Positions 30,997 to 40,384 are shown, counted from the stretch's first letter. The stretch is DNA of 58,318 nucleotides from Paractinoplanes deccanensis (GCF_016862115.1 NZ_BOMI01000022.1:1-58318); one strand, 5' to 3'. A program made the numbers and translations. Notes: generated from the letters alone by a model not told the origin.

Positions 30997-32977
30997 GCTT
31001 CCGGCCCTGCCCGCCCGCGCCGCCGCCCTGGCCGAGCGGCTCGCGGGCCTCTGTGCCGAGCCCGTGGACGAGCTGATCGAAGGGCTGCGCGCGGAGAGCG
31101 ACACGGCGGCCGCGCACCGGCTCGCCGCGGCGACGGGGCTGACGCCGTTCGAGTTCGATCTGCTGCTGCTCGCCGGGCTGCCCGAGGAGCACGAGGCGCT
31201 GTGCCGGCTGGCCCGCCGGCTGCATCCCGGCGCCGAGTGCTGGTTCACGCCGGCCGTCGCCGCCGCCGTGCTGGAGCTCGACGCCGCCGGCCGCGCCCAC
31301 CTGCGCCGGGCCCTCGAGGCCGGTCCGTTGCGCCGTTTCCAGCTGGTGACCGGGCCCGACACCGTGCCGCTGCCGGAGCGCGGGCTGCGCCTGCCGCCGG
31401 GCCTGTGGAGCGTGCTCCGCGGCGTCGACTGCTGGCCGGCCGCCCTGCACCCGATGGACCTGCCCGACCTGCCGGGCTCGGCCGTGCCGCCGGTGGCGGC
31501 CGGCGGCCCGCACGTGCCAGGCTCGGCAGTGCCAGGCTCGGCAGTGCCAGGCTCGGCAGTGCCAGGCTCGGCCGCAGTGGGCTCGGCCGCAATGGGCTCG
31601 GCCGTGATGGGCTCGGCCGTAATGGGCTCGGTCGTGACAAGCTCGGCCGTGCCGCTGACGGCCGCCGATGGCCCGCGGGTCGTGGTGGTGACGGGCGACG
31701 GGCGCGACGACCACGAGCTGGCCGCCCTGGCCGCCGCCTGGGTCGCGGACCCGGCCGGGGTGCCGGCGGCCGAGCTCGACGGCGACCGCGCTCCGATGTG
31801 GACCGTGCACCTGCTCGCCCGCGGCGCCACGCCGATCGTGGTCGGTGCGCCGCCGGCGCCGCCGCTGCCCGGCCATCCCGGGCCGGTCGTGGTGGCCTGC
31901 GCCGCCGCCGGGTTCCCGCTCGACGACCGGCCCGCCGTCACGGTCGAGTTGCCCCGGCCGGGCCTCGGCGACGCGATCGCCCTCTGGCGCGACCTGCTGC
32001 CCGGGCTCAACGGCGCCGCCACCGAGCTGGCCGGCCTGCTGCGGGTGGGCCGGATCGGCGCCGTCCGGGCGGTCCGCGACACCGAGGCCGCGGGCGCGGT
32101 GACCGTCGGCGCCGTCGTCGACCGGGTCCGCCGGCGCACGGAGCTGCGGCTGCCCGCCTCGGTCCGGCTGGTCCGGCCGCGCGCCACCCTGGACCGCCTG
32201 GTGCTGCCGGAGAGCCGGCACCGGGCGCTGCGCTCGGTCGTCGACCGGGTCCGCGGGCAGGCGCGGGTGCTGCACGAGTGGGGCTTCGGCGACGCGGCCC
32301 GCCACCCGGGCGGCGTGCGCCTGCTGCTCTCCGGCCCGCCCGGCACCGGCAAGACCCTCGCCGTGGAGGCGGTCGCCGGCGAGCTCGGCCTCGACCTGCT
32401 CGTGGTCGACCTGGCCGCGCTGGTCAGCAAGTGGCTCGGCGAGACCGAGAAGAACATCGCCGAGGTCTTCGACGCGGCCGAGCGCTGCCAGGCCGTGCTC
32501 TTCTTCGACGAGGCCGACGCCGTCTTCGGCCGCCGCACCGACGCCTCCGACGCGCAGGGCCGGTGGGCCAACCTGGAGACCGCCTACCTGCTCGGCCGGA
32601 TCGACCGCTCGGACGGCCTGGTCGCGCTCGCCACCAACCTGCGGCGCAACGTCGACGACGCGTTCGTCCGCCGGCTCGACGTGATCCTCGACCTCGAGGA
32701 GCCGGACCGGCCGGCCCGGGAGCTGCTCTGGCGCCGCCACCTGCCGGCCGGTGCCCCGATCGCCGCGGACGTCGACGCGTCCGTTCTCGCCGCCCTGTAC
32801 GAGACGCCGGGCGGCCTCATCCGCAACGCCGCGCTCTCGGCCGCCTACGTGGCCGCGGCCGGCGGGCGCCCCATCGACCAGGACGCGCTGATCGACGCGG
32901 TACGCGACGAGTACCGCAAGGCCGGCCGGTCGTTCCCGGGCGCACCCCGGGCCCGAGGAGGAACCCGACATGGCTAA
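30989..32977 (+). CDS. eCIS AAA+ ATPase (Afp15-type)
   Basis: A 662-aa protein with a C-terminal AAA+ module: Walker A GPPGTGKT at 449-456, Walker B VLFFDEAD with Asp507/Glu508, sensor region LVALATNLRRNVDDAFVRRL. The N-terminal 400 residues are the family-specific adaptor part. AAA+ ATPases are universal in eCIS loci and are thought to assist assembly or cargo loading. A nine-unit tandem repeat (31514-31648) encodes PGSAV/MGSAV-type pentapeptides at about residues 176-220, a low-complexity linker specific to this copy. The ATG overlaps the tape-measure stop by 8 bp. Confidence 0.93.
   Translation: MSELPALPARAAALAERLAGLCAEPVDELIEGLRAESDTAAAHRLAAATGLTPFEFDLLLLAGLPEEHEALCRLARRLHPGAECWFTPAVAAAVLELDAAGRAHLRRALEAGPLRRFQLVTGPDTVPLPERGLRLPPGLWSVLRGVDCWPAALHPMDLPDLPGSAVPPVAAGGPHVPGSAVPGSAVPGSAVPGSAAVGSAAMGSAVMGSAVMGSVVTSSAVPLTAADGPRVVVVTGDGRDDHELAALAAAWVADPAGVPAAELDGDRAPMWTVHLLARGATPIVVGAPPAPPLPGHPGPVVVACAAAGFPLDDRPAVTVELPRPGLGDAIALWRDLLPGLNGAATELAGLLRVGRIGAVRAVRDTEAAGAVTVGAVVDRVRRRTELRLPASVRLVRPRATLDRLVLPESRHRALRSVVDRVRGQARVLHEWGFGDAARHPGGVRLLLSGPPGTGKTLAVEAVAGELGLDLLVVDLAALVSKWLGETEKNIAEVFDAAERCQAVLFFDEADAVFGRRTDASDAQGRWANLETAYLLGRIDRSDGLVALATNLRRNVDDAFVRRLDVILDLEEPDRPARELLWRRHLPAGAPIAADVDASVLAALYETPGGLIRNAALSAAYVAAAGGRPIDQDALIDAVRDEYRKAGRSFPGAPRARGGTRHG
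31514..31648 (+). repeat. Nine tandem 15-bp units inside the AAA+ ATPase gene
   Basis: Units of the type GTGCCAGGCTCGGCA. The first three are identical, the fourth differs by one base, and the last five drift (GCAGTGGGCTCGGCC and similar). The period of 15 keeps frame and encodes pentapeptides VPGSA, then AVGSA/VMGSA. Likely produced by slippage; copy number should vary among strains. Confidence 0.95.
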
Positions 32978-34397
32978 GAACCTCGCCGACCGGGCGAAGG
33001 CCCGGCTGACCGCCGTGCGCGCCCGCCGTGACGCCGCCGGCGCCGGATTGGCCGCGGCCCGCGCCGAGCTGAACCGCCGGCACCCCGACCCGGCCTCGGT
33101 CGCCCCGGAGGACTGGGCCGCCGAGCTGGGCGCCACCCAGCACGTGGCGACCGCCCGCGCCGCGCTCGCGGCGAACCGGGCCGAGCAGGACCGGATCCGC
33201 CAGGCGCTGGCCGAGGTGGCGAACCCGGCCGACACCGAGACGTACGAGCGGCGGCTGCGGGCCGCGCTCGTCGCCGGCGCGGCGCTGCGGGTGCGGCTGC
33301 GCGAGGCGACCGAGCGGGCCGCGGCGGCCACCGGGTCGCTCGCCGAGTGGACCGCGCTGGCCGGCCGGGCCTCGGCCGCGGCCGGCGCCGCCGAGGCGGA
33401 CGTGACCGCCGCGACCCGCTGGCAGGCCGACGCGGACGCGCTGCGCGCCGCGCTCGGCAAGCCGCCGCTCAAGACCGTGGTCGCCGACGCCGCGGCGGTG
33501 GACCGCAAGCCCGCGAACGACCGGCTCGCCGCCCTGTTCCCGGAGCCCCTGCGCAAGCGGGCCCTGGACCGGGCCGCCGAGGCGCAGGCGCTGGCCGACG
33601 CGGAGACGGCCGCGGCCGCGGCGGTCGAGGCGAGCCGCGTCTCGGCCCGGTCGGCCGCCCACCCGCTCGCGATCGCGGCCGACACCGCCCGGGCGGCCTT
33701 CGTCGCCGCGCTGGCCGCGCTGCGCCGCTACGCCTCCACCGCGCCGGCCGAGCTGGAGATCGCCCGGTCGGGTCTCGCCGGCGTCGCCGCGCTGCCCGAC
33801 CTCAGCGCCGCCCAGAAGGAGGCGCTGGACCCGGCGCGGCGCCCGGCCGGGGTGGCGGCCGCGACCGCCGAGGGCAAGCTGGCCACGGCCGTCGCGGCGC
33901 TCGCCGTCGCCCAGCGCACGGTGGACGACGCGATCGCCACGGCCCTGCTCGCCAAGCCGGACGCCGACCCGATGGAGGACACCAAGGTCAAGAAGGCGGT
34001 GCAGGACCGGGACGCGGCGGCGATCCAGGACCCGCTGAAGGCGGCCCGCACCGGCTACGACGACGCGGCCCGCGCGGCCCTCGACGACTGGGAGGTCGAG
34101 GTGCCGGACGCGCTGTGGCGCGCCACCACCGACCTCGCGGCCGCCGGCCGGGCCCTCGACCGGCTGGCCGACCAGGCCGCCCGCGACGCCCTGGTGGCCC
34201 GGGTGGACGCGGCCGGGGACGCCTTCACCGACGCCCTGGACGCCCGCGCCGAGCAGGAGCGCCGGGAGCTCGCCGTGGACGCCGCGCTCGCGCCCCGGGC
34301 CGGCGCCGCGGCCGCCGGCGGCGCCGCACCCGCCGACCGCGTCGGCCAGTACGTACGGGGCGACGGGCCGGGCGGCCGCACCCCGGCCCAGCTCTGA
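32970..34397 (+). CDS. Ala-rich coiled-coil eCIS-operon protein
   Basis: A 475-aa, almost entirely alpha-helical protein without cysteine, rich in Ala, Arg, Glu and Asp. Heptad-like segments run throughout (DRAKARLTAVRARRDAAGAG, AALAANRAEQDRIRQALAEV, AQALADAETAAAAAVEASRV). There is no signal peptide, membrane helix or enzyme motif. It overlaps the ATPase gene by 8 bp, so it is cotranslated with it. Possible roles are a scaffold, a partner of the ATPase or a cargo-loading factor; none can be chosen from sequence. Confidence 0.65.
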   Translation: MAKNLADRAKARLTAVRARRDAAGAGLAAARAELNRRHPDPASVAPEDWAAELGATQHVATARAALAANRAEQDRIRQALAEVANPADTETYERRLRAALVAGAALRVRLREATERAAAATGSLAEWTALAGRASAAAGAAEADVTAATRWQADADALRAALGKPPLKTVVADAAAVDRKPANDRLAALFPEPLRKRALDRAAEAQALADAETAAAAAVEASRVSARSAAHPLAIAADTARAAFVAALAALRRYASTAPAELEIARSGLAGVAALPDLSAAQKEALDPARRPAGVAAATAEGKLATAVAALAVAQRTVDDAIATALLAKPDADPMEDTKVKKAVQDRDAAAIQDPLKAARTGYDDAARAALDDWEVEVPDALWRATTDLAAAGRALDRLADQAARDALVARVDAAGDAFTDALDARAEQERRELAVDAALAPRAGAAAAGGAAPADRVGQYVRGDGPGGRTPAQL

Positions 34398-34420
34398 CGA
34401 CGACGAACAGGGAGCGCGAC

Positions 34421-35713
34421 GTGGCCACCCCAGACCTGGTTCTCGGCACCCCGGCCTGCCGGCCGGCGACCCTGCCGCTGAACCCGTTCGTGTCCAACCG
34501 CTATCACTTCGGCATGCTGCTCGGCGTCGCCGACCTCGACACCGAGCAGGGCTATCACCGGGGCAAGGGCTGGCTGCACAACGCCTGGCTGCACGGGCCC
34601 GGCGCGGTGTGGGGCCTGCGCGCCGAGGTGACCCCGGCGAACAACGAGGTGGTGGTGCACCCCGGGCTGGCCCTGGACGGCAACGGCCGCGAGCTGCACG
34701 TCGGCGAGCGGCTCTGCGTCGACTTCGGCCGGTGGTACGCGGAGCGGCGGCCGGCCGGCCTGGACGTCACCGAGGAGCCGGACGGCAGCATCCGGTTCAC
34801 CGCGCACGTGCGGCTCTGCGCCCGGCCCTGCCTCGACCGGCCGGTGCCCTCGGTGAGCGAGCCGTGCGAGGGCTCCGACCTGGGCACCGCCTACTCCCGC
34901 ACGGTCGAGCAGGCGCAGCCCGAGCTGGCCGGCGGGCCGGCACCGGCGGTGGCCGCGCCCCCGTACCCCCGGCTGCGGCAACTCGCCGGTCAGCTGGAGA
35001 TGACCGACCAGGACGTGCGGGACGCCGCCGCGGCCATCGACGCCGCGGCCGACCGCCCGGCCGAGATCCTGCGCGCGCTGCGCCGGCTGGCCGCGCTGGA
35101 CACCGTCGCCCTGGAGCCGGAGGGCGGCGCGGGCGAGCTCTACCCCGTCGCCGGGGACGGGTGCGTGGTGCTGGCGCAGATCGAGGCGCACCTCGTGCCC
35201 GACGGTGACCGCTGGACCGTCGCCGCCGACACCACTGTGGACAACGCGGTGCGGCCCGCGCACGTGCGCACCTCGGCCCTGCAGGAGCTGCTGTTCGCCC
35301 AGCCGGCCGCGCCGCCGCAGGCCCGCACGGGCGCCGCGCCGGACGGCGAGCCGCCCCGCGCCCGCGACGCCGGGCTCACCGGCAGCCGGCTGCGGATCCT
35401 TTTCACCCGGCCGCTGCTGGCCGCCACCGTGACCCCGGGCGCGTTCACCGTCACCGTGCTGCGCGCCGACGGCTGGAACCGGGTCGCCGTGACCGGCGCC
35501 GAGGCGGACGAGGACGGCACCGCGGTGACGCTGACCCTGCGCTCCGCGCCGCGCACCCGGCCGATCCGGGTGGTCGCCGCCGGCGCCGGGCCGACTCCGA
35601 TCCTCGGCGCCGACGGCCTGCCGCTGTCCGGCGCCGAGGCCGACCGCGCGGCCGTGCCCTCCGGCGCCGACGCCGCGCTGCTGATCGGCGCCGACGGCGC
35701 CCCACCCGAGTGA
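34421..35713 (+). CDS. eCIS accessory protein A with YHFGMLL N-terminal module
   Basis: A 430-aa protein. Residues about 20-90 carry the block NRYHFGMLLGVADLDTEQGY, then LHGPGAVWGLRAEV and VVHPGLALDGNGREL, which recurs in modified form in the next protein. This block is known to me from uncharacterised proteins at the end of phage-tail-like clusters. Residues about 110-150 hold four cysteines (LCARPCL, PCEG). The C-terminal part (LRILFTRPLLAATVTPGAFT) looks like an Ig-like beta domain. It is probably an exterior or accessory particle protein. GTG 34421 is preceded by GGGAGC. Confidence 0.65.
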   Translation: MATPDLVLGTPACRPATLPLNPFVSNRYHFGMLLGVADLDTEQGYHRGKGWLHNAWLHGPGAVWGLRAEVTPANNEVVVHPGLALDGNGRELHVGERLCVDFGRWYAERRPAGLDVTEEPDGSIRFTAHVRLCARPCLDRPVPSVSEPCEGSDLGTAYSRTVEQAQPELAGGPAPAVAAPPYPRLRQLAGQLEMTDQDVRDAAAAIDAAADRPAEILRALRRLAALDTVALEPEGGAGELYPVAGDGCVVLAQIEAHLVPDGDRWTVAADTTVDNAVRPAHVRTSALQELLFAQPAAPPQARTGAAPDGEPPRARDAGLTGSRLRILFTRPLLAATVTPGAFTVTVLRADGWNRVAVTGAEADEDGTAVTLTLRSAPRTRPIRVVAAGAGPTPILGADGLPLSGAEADRAAVPSGADAALLIGADGAPPE

Positions 35714-35723
35714 GGACGGACCG

Positions 35724-38700
35724 ATGACCACCACCCCGCTGGAACTGCTCGGCACCGGCGCCGGGCTCAGTGTGATCGACCCGGGCACGATCCTCACCCG
35801 GCTCTGGTACTTCGACGGCAAGTTCCTGCGCGCCGAGGGCTTCCGCACCGACCAGGCGTACGTGCGCTCGCTGGCCGCCCTCTCGCACCAGGCCACCGGC
35901 AGCGGCGTGGTGCACGGCTACGACGTGAGCCCGGCCGCCGGGGACAAGCTGCGGATCACCGGCGGGCTCGCGCTGGCACCGTCCGGCCGGGTCGCCTACC
36001 TGCCCCGGCAGGCCGAGGTCAGCATCGCCGACCTGATCGCCCGCTCGTCCGGCGCCGCCGACCCGGCGACACCGCCCGCCGCCGGGGTGGCCGACTTCGG
36101 CCGGTGCGCGCCCGAGGAGGCCGCCGGCCCGGACGTCACCGTCGCGGGACGGCCGCTCTATCTGCTCACGGTCGCCGGCGTCGAGGCGCTCTGCGGCGAG
36201 GAGGAGCGCTTCGGGCAGCTCTGCGTGGACGCCTGCGCCACCGAGACCGACCGGTCCACGGTGGTCGAGGGCGTCCGCTTCCGGGTGCGTGAGCTGGCGC
36301 TGACGTTGCCGTCCAGCAGCACGGTCCCCTTCGACCTGCGGCACCTGCGCTCCCGCGTGGCGTCGGCGTACTTCGCCGCCGAGCGCACCGCCGTGCCGTC
36401 CCGCGTCTCCGGCTCCGGGCTGGCCACGCCGGTGTGGTGCGCCGGTGCCGAGGGGATCGGCGGCGACGAGGTGCCGCTCGCCGTGCTCGACCGGGCCGCC
36501 GGGGTCACCGCCCTGATCGACGGGTGGACCGCCCGGCGCGAGCTGCAGGAGGCCACCCCGCGGCGCTACTGGCAGTGGCGGATGGCGATGCGGCCGTGGG
36601 ACGTGTTCCTCGCCCAGGTGCTGCAGTTCCAATGCCAGCTCGCCGATCTGGGCCGGGCGGGCGCGAGCACCGACCGCGAGACGCTGCGGGCGGCCGCGGA
36701 GGCGCTCGGCCGGGTCGAGGCCGACCCCGAGGGCGCGCTGGCTGCCGTGCGGAAGCGCCTCGTCGCCGCCCTCGACGCGGCACCCACGGCGGCCGGCACG
36801 GGCTCGCTGCTGCTCGACGGCGGCCTGGTCGAGCTGCCGCCGGCCGGCTACCTGCCGATCGACCTGACCCGGCCGGTCGGCGACCAGGTCCGCGCGCTGC
36901 TCGGCGACGGCGTCGACCTGCGGTTCTGCGTGGCGCGGCCGGACCACGTACCGGAGATGTTGCAGGAGGCGCAGCACCTGGACCGGATCTCGCTCACCCG
37001 CGGCCTCGACGAGCCGGACCGCAAGGAGGCCGTGGACGTGCTCGTGCCCGACGGCGTCATCGGCACGGCGGCGCCCGCCACCACGGCGTTCACCGGCACC
37101 GGCCGGATCCTGGAGAACGAGCGCGGCGAGGACGACGAGCAGTCGGCGCTGACCCTGTCGGTGGTCGCCCGCGACCGGTCCGGTCCGGGCTGGTCGTGGA
37201 CGGCCGCGGCCTACGGCGAGCTGCCCCGGCGGGTCTCCGTGCAGGACTTCGCCGCCGCCTCGGCCGCAGCGTTCTCCGGCAGGGGAGACGGCGACCCGTT
37301 CGCCGGCGTCTCCGTGCGGCCGAACGCGGACCAGGACCGGATCCGGCGCACCTCCGCCTTCGCCCGGCGCCTCGTGTCGGAGGGCCGGGCCGCGGCGGCG
37401 CGCCGGGCCGCGATGCGCGGCGCGGCCCCGGGACGCCCGCCCGCCGACCGGCCGCTCGCGGAGGGCGAGTTCCGCCCCGTCATGATGTGGCTGGACGGCT
37501 ACACCGAGGCCCCGGTGGACACGCTGCCGATCGACAAGACCACCCGCTTCGGGGCACGGTTCAGCCTCTACTCGCGGGCGAGCACCCGGGCGGCGGTCTT
37601 CATCGACGTCCGGATCGGCGGCAGCCTGCGGGTGCTCGACTCGGTCGTCCTCGCCGACCGGAAGGTCGTGCGGACCGAGACGTCCGGGGTGGCCCAGATC
37701 CTCCAGGCCGACTCCGAGAAGCCGCGGCTCGAGGAGGTCCTGCTGCCGATGGTCTGGACGTTCCACCGGCAGACGAGAGCGCTCAGCGTCGCCGTCGGCG
37801 ACCCGGAGGCCGCGGTGGTGGTCGAGCTCCAGGAGGGTGGCGTCCCCCGGCACGTGAGCGGGCGGATGCTGGTGCCCGTGCGCGGCGCGGTGCCCACCAC
37901 CCGCACCTACGCCACCCTGGAGATGCGGGAGCAGGGCGGCGTCCTCGACCCCGGCTCGTCCGGCCGGGCCCTGGCCGAGTCGGTCATCGCGGTGATCGGC
38001 GCGGAGCTGGCCGTGCCGGGCCGGGACCCGAGCTTCCCCCAGTACGCCACCGAGCGGCTGCTGGGCGGGCTCACCACGAGCGGCCCGGAGGAGGTCACGG
38101 CGACCACGGACTGGGTCTTCTTCACCCGGCGCCGGGATCGTCGCTGCGCGGGCGACGTGGTGGAGACGCCGGTCGTCACCCGCACCTATCGCCTCTTCCA
38201 CCGGACGCTGTCGGACCGGAGCGCGACGGCGGCCGGCCTCCCGGGCCTGGCGGCCGACGACGACGGCGACTTCGAGCCGGTGGCCACCGTTCAGTTCACC
38301 GCGGGCCAGGTCACGATGACGTCGTCCGCGGCGGACCTGCGCGCCGGGTGGCTGTCCGGCGCCGATCGCGGCAACGAGATCAGGCTCTGCGGGGTGGGCG
38401 ACTTCGCCGACAGCGACGGCGAGGCGATCGCGCTGGGCCGGCTCTCCACCGTCCGCTCGGTGCTGGCCGACCTGGCGGACAGCAGCAACGCGCAGGCGCA
38501 GTACCTGCCGGACATCCCCGCCCAGTACCACCAGCCCGGCCTGCACGGCGCGATGTTCACGGCGGGGGTGCGCCGCCGGCCGGTGGTGCGCGTCTGCGTC
38601 ACGATCTACCGGCTGCTGCCCGACGCGTACAAGCGGGTGCTCGTCGCGCTGCGCCAGCTGAAGGACTCCGTGCCGATGAGCGAGGTCCTCAGCCGCGCCA

Positions 38701-38975
38701 ACGCCCAGCCCGACGTGTTCTTCGTGGACCTGGCCGACGAGGTGGTGGTGAACCCGGACAGCATCCCGGGCGGCTGGGACCAGGTGCGCATCGTCGACAA
38801 CGTCGTCGGCCTGCCGTCCGGCACCGGCCCGGAGGACGAGAAGCTGCTCCGCGAGCGGGCCGCCAAGGTCGGCCGGGCGGTCCACATGCCGGACAACCCG
38901 GGCGCCACGATGCCCGCGCAGACCGGCGACTGCGGCGCGATCCTCGTCGTGGCCGCCGAGCCGGCCGTCAACTGA
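35724..38975 (+). CDS. eCIS accessory protein B, large, same N-terminal module
   Basis: A 1083-aa protein and the last gene of the operon. Residues about 22-95 repeat the module of the preceding protein: TRLWYFDGKFLRAEGFRTDQ, GSGVVHGYDVSPAAGDKL, ITGGLALAPSGRVAYLP. The rest has no recognised enzyme motif. A mixed alpha/beta region with PRRYWQWRMAMRPWDVFLAQ is followed by beta-rich segments with a FSLYSRASTRAAVFIDVRIG stretch. Its size and position at the end of the eCIS operon suit a fibre-like or surface component, but a target-binding role is inference. A 13-bp hairpin follows the stop. Confidence 0.6.
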   Translation: MTTTPLELLGTGAGLSVIDPGTILTRLWYFDGKFLRAEGFRTDQAYVRSLAALSHQATGSGVVHGYDVSPAAGDKLRITGGLALAPSGRVAYLPRQAEVSIADLIARSSGAADPATPPAAGVADFGRCAPEEAAGPDVTVAGRPLYLLTVAGVEALCGEEERFGQLCVDACATETDRSTVVEGVRFRVRELALTLPSSSTVPFDLRHLRSRVASAYFAAERTAVPSRVSGSGLATPVWCAGAEGIGGDEVPLAVLDRAAGVTALIDGWTARRELQEATPRRYWQWRMAMRPWDVFLAQVLQFQCQLADLGRAGASTDRETLRAAAEALGRVEADPEGALAAVRKRLVAALDAAPTAAGTGSLLLDGGLVELPPAGYLPIDLTRPVGDQVRALLGDGVDLRFCVARPDHVPEMLQEAQHLDRISLTRGLDEPDRKEAVDVLVPDGVIGTAAPATTAFTGTGRILENERGEDDEQSALTLSVVARDRSGPGWSWTAAAYGELPRRVSVQDFAAASAAAFSGRGDGDPFAGVSVRPNADQDRIRRTSAFARRLVSEGRAAAARRAAMRGAAPGRPPADRPLAEGEFRPVMMWLDGYTEAPVDTLPIDKTTRFGARFSLYSRASTRAAVFIDVRIGGSLRVLDSVVLADRKVVRTETSGVAQILQADSEKPRLEEVLLPMVWTFHRQTRALSVAVGDPEAAVVVELQEGGVPRHVSGRMLVPVRGAVPTTRTYATLEMREQGGVLDPGSSGRALAESVIAVIGAELAVPGRDPSFPQYATERLLGGLTTSGPEEVTATTDWVFFTRRRDRRCAGDVVETPVVTRTYRLFHRTLSDRSATAAGLPGLAADDDGDFEPVATVQFTAGQVTMTSSAADLRAGWLSGADRGNEIRLCGVGDFADSDGEAIALGRLSTVRSVLADLADSSNAQAQYLPDIPAQYHQPGLHGAMFTAGVRRRPVVRVCVTIYRLLPDAYKRVLVALRQLKDSVPMSEVLSRANAQPDVFFVDLADEVVVNPDSIPGGWDQVRIVDNVVGLPSGTGPEDEKLLRERAAKVGRAVHMPDNPGATMPAQTGDCGAILVVAAEPAVN

Positions 38976-38980
38976 GAGCA

Positions 38981-39009
38981 CGGGCGCGCCGCCCTGGGCG
39001 GCGCGCCCG
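38981..39009. terminator. Hairpin terminator at the end of the eCIS operon
   Basis: A perfect 13-bp stem CGGGCGCGCCGCC / GGCGGCGCGCCCG with a 3-base loop lies 5 bp after the stop at 38975 and 7 bp before the stop of the convergent SGNH gene. There is no U-tract, as is usual in actinobacteria. It can serve both strands. Confidence 0.75.
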
Positions 39010-39016
39010 GTGTGCG

Positions 39017-40384
39017 TCAGGCGGCCGGCGTCAGGGCCGCCGGGGTCAGGGCGAGGCGCTGGAGCTGGGCGATGTCGACGGCGCCGGCCATGGCGAGGAA
39101 GCCGGCCCGGTTGGGGTGCAGGTGGTCGCCCGGGCCGCCGGTGGTGCTGTTGGTGTCGTAGGCGGGGAGCAGGTGGCCGGGGTTGGCCGGGTCCTCGGTG
39201 ACGGCGGCGAAGTCGGCGACGCCGTCGAAGAGGCCGCTGGTGCGGATGAAGTCGTTGACGGCGCGGCGTTTCGCGTCGGTCTCGGGGGTGCCGTACTCGC
39301 CGAACTCGGTGCCCGCCGACGGGGTCAGCGTCGCGCCGACGATCTTCAGGCCGCGGGCGTGGACCCGGCGGACGATGTCCCGGTAGCCCTCGATGACCTG
39401 CTCGGCGGTGGCGCCGGCGCCACCGAGGTCGTTGATCCCCTCGAGCATGATGACGACGCGGACGCCGGGGCGGTCGAGGACGTCGCGGTCGAGCCGGTCG
39501 ACGGCGGGCGGGCCGCAGGCCGCGCAGCCACCCGGCACACGGGTGACCGTGTTGCCGCCGATCGCCTCGGTGACCACCGAGAGGGTGCCGCGCGGCGACG
39601 GGCGCTGGTCGAGCCGGCGTTGCAGCACGTCGGGCCACCGGTCGTCGCCGTTGAGGGTGGCGAAGAAGCCGTCGGTGATCGAGTCGCCGAAGGCCACCAC
39701 GGCCGCCGTGTCGCGGCGCTGCGCCACCACCTCGGAGAGGAAGAACCACGAGGTGGTCGAGTGCGGGAACGCCGTCTCGGCGAGGTCGGCGGTGTGGTCG
39801 CCGGCGTTCTGGTCCGACAGGTACGACGTGGTGAACGCGGCCGCGTGCCAGGTCATCGGCCCGCTGGCGCCGGCCACGTGGGTGCTGATCGCGAGGCGCT
39901 GCGACCGGGCGTCGGTCACCTTGACGGTCACCGGGTCGCTCAGCACCGTGCGCCCGGCCGGGACGGTGACCGACGGGCGGCCCGCGAAGGTCAGCGCGCG
40001 GTTGCTGCCCGGTGCCACGTTCGCGCCGGTGGTCTGCAGGCCCGCGGACGCCCGCTGGAAGGTGACCGGGCGCGTGCCGTACTCGTTGGTGAGCCGCACC
40101 CGCCAGCTCGAGCCGGCGACGCTGGGCCGCACGATCATGCGCAGGGTCTGGTCGCGGGCCTGATTGTCGGGGAAGGCGGCGGTCAGCAGCCCGTCCGGGC
40201 CGGGCTGGGCGACGGCGAAGCCGTCCGGATAGGCGCCCTGCGCCGACGCGGTCCACGCGCTCACCCAGGAGCGCGACGAGCCGTTCGCGGGGGCGGCCGG
40301 CTCCTGAGCGACGGCGACGACGGGGGTGAGCAGGACGAAGGCGATGGATGCGACGGCGCCTCGGCTGATTCGTGCGACTCGCAT
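39017..40384 (-). CDS. Secreted SGNH/GDSL hydrolase
   Basis: A 455-aa secreted esterase/lipase-like enzyme. Signal peptide at residues 1-27 (ISRGAVASIAFVLLTPVVAV). The first 180 residues form a beta-sandwich typical of this subfamily (RLTNEYGTRPVTFQRA). Catalytic blocks are GDSITDGF (block I Ser), EGINDLGG (the Asn of block III lies in IND) and GDHLHPNRAG (block V Asp/His). It hydrolyses ester bonds; the natural substrate is unknown. ATG 40384 is preceded by GAGGGGAGTG. Divergent from the C15-like gene with 53 bp between. Confidence 0.92.
   Translation of the reverse strand: MRVARISRGAVASIAFVLLTPVVAVAQEPAAPANGSSRSWVSAWTASAQGAYPDGFAVAQPGPDGLLTAAFPDNQARDQTLRMIVRPSVAGSSWRVRLTNEYGTRPVTFQRASAGLQTTGANVAPGSNRALTFAGRPSVTVPAGRTVLSDPVTVKVTDARSQRLAISTHVAGASGPMTWHAAAFTTSYLSDQNAGDHTADLAETAFPHSTTSWFFLSEVVAQRRDTAAVVAFGDSITDGFFATLNGDDRWPDVLQRRLDQRPSPRGTLSVVTEAIGGNTVTRVPGGCAACGPPAVDRLDRDVLDRPGVRVVIMLEGINDLGGAGATAEQVIEGYRDIVRRVHARGLKIVGATLTPSAGTEFGEYGTPETDAKRRAVNDFIRTSGLFDGVADFAAVTEDPANPGHLLPAYDTNSTTGGPGDHLHPNRAGFLAMAGAVDIAQLQRLALTPAALTPAA

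Noticed and set aside
1..38975. The eCIS locus as an integrated prophage
   Set aside because: No capsid, terminase, portal, integrase, lysis cassette or att repeats were seen; AAA+, DUF4255 and DUF4157 genes mark an eCIS.
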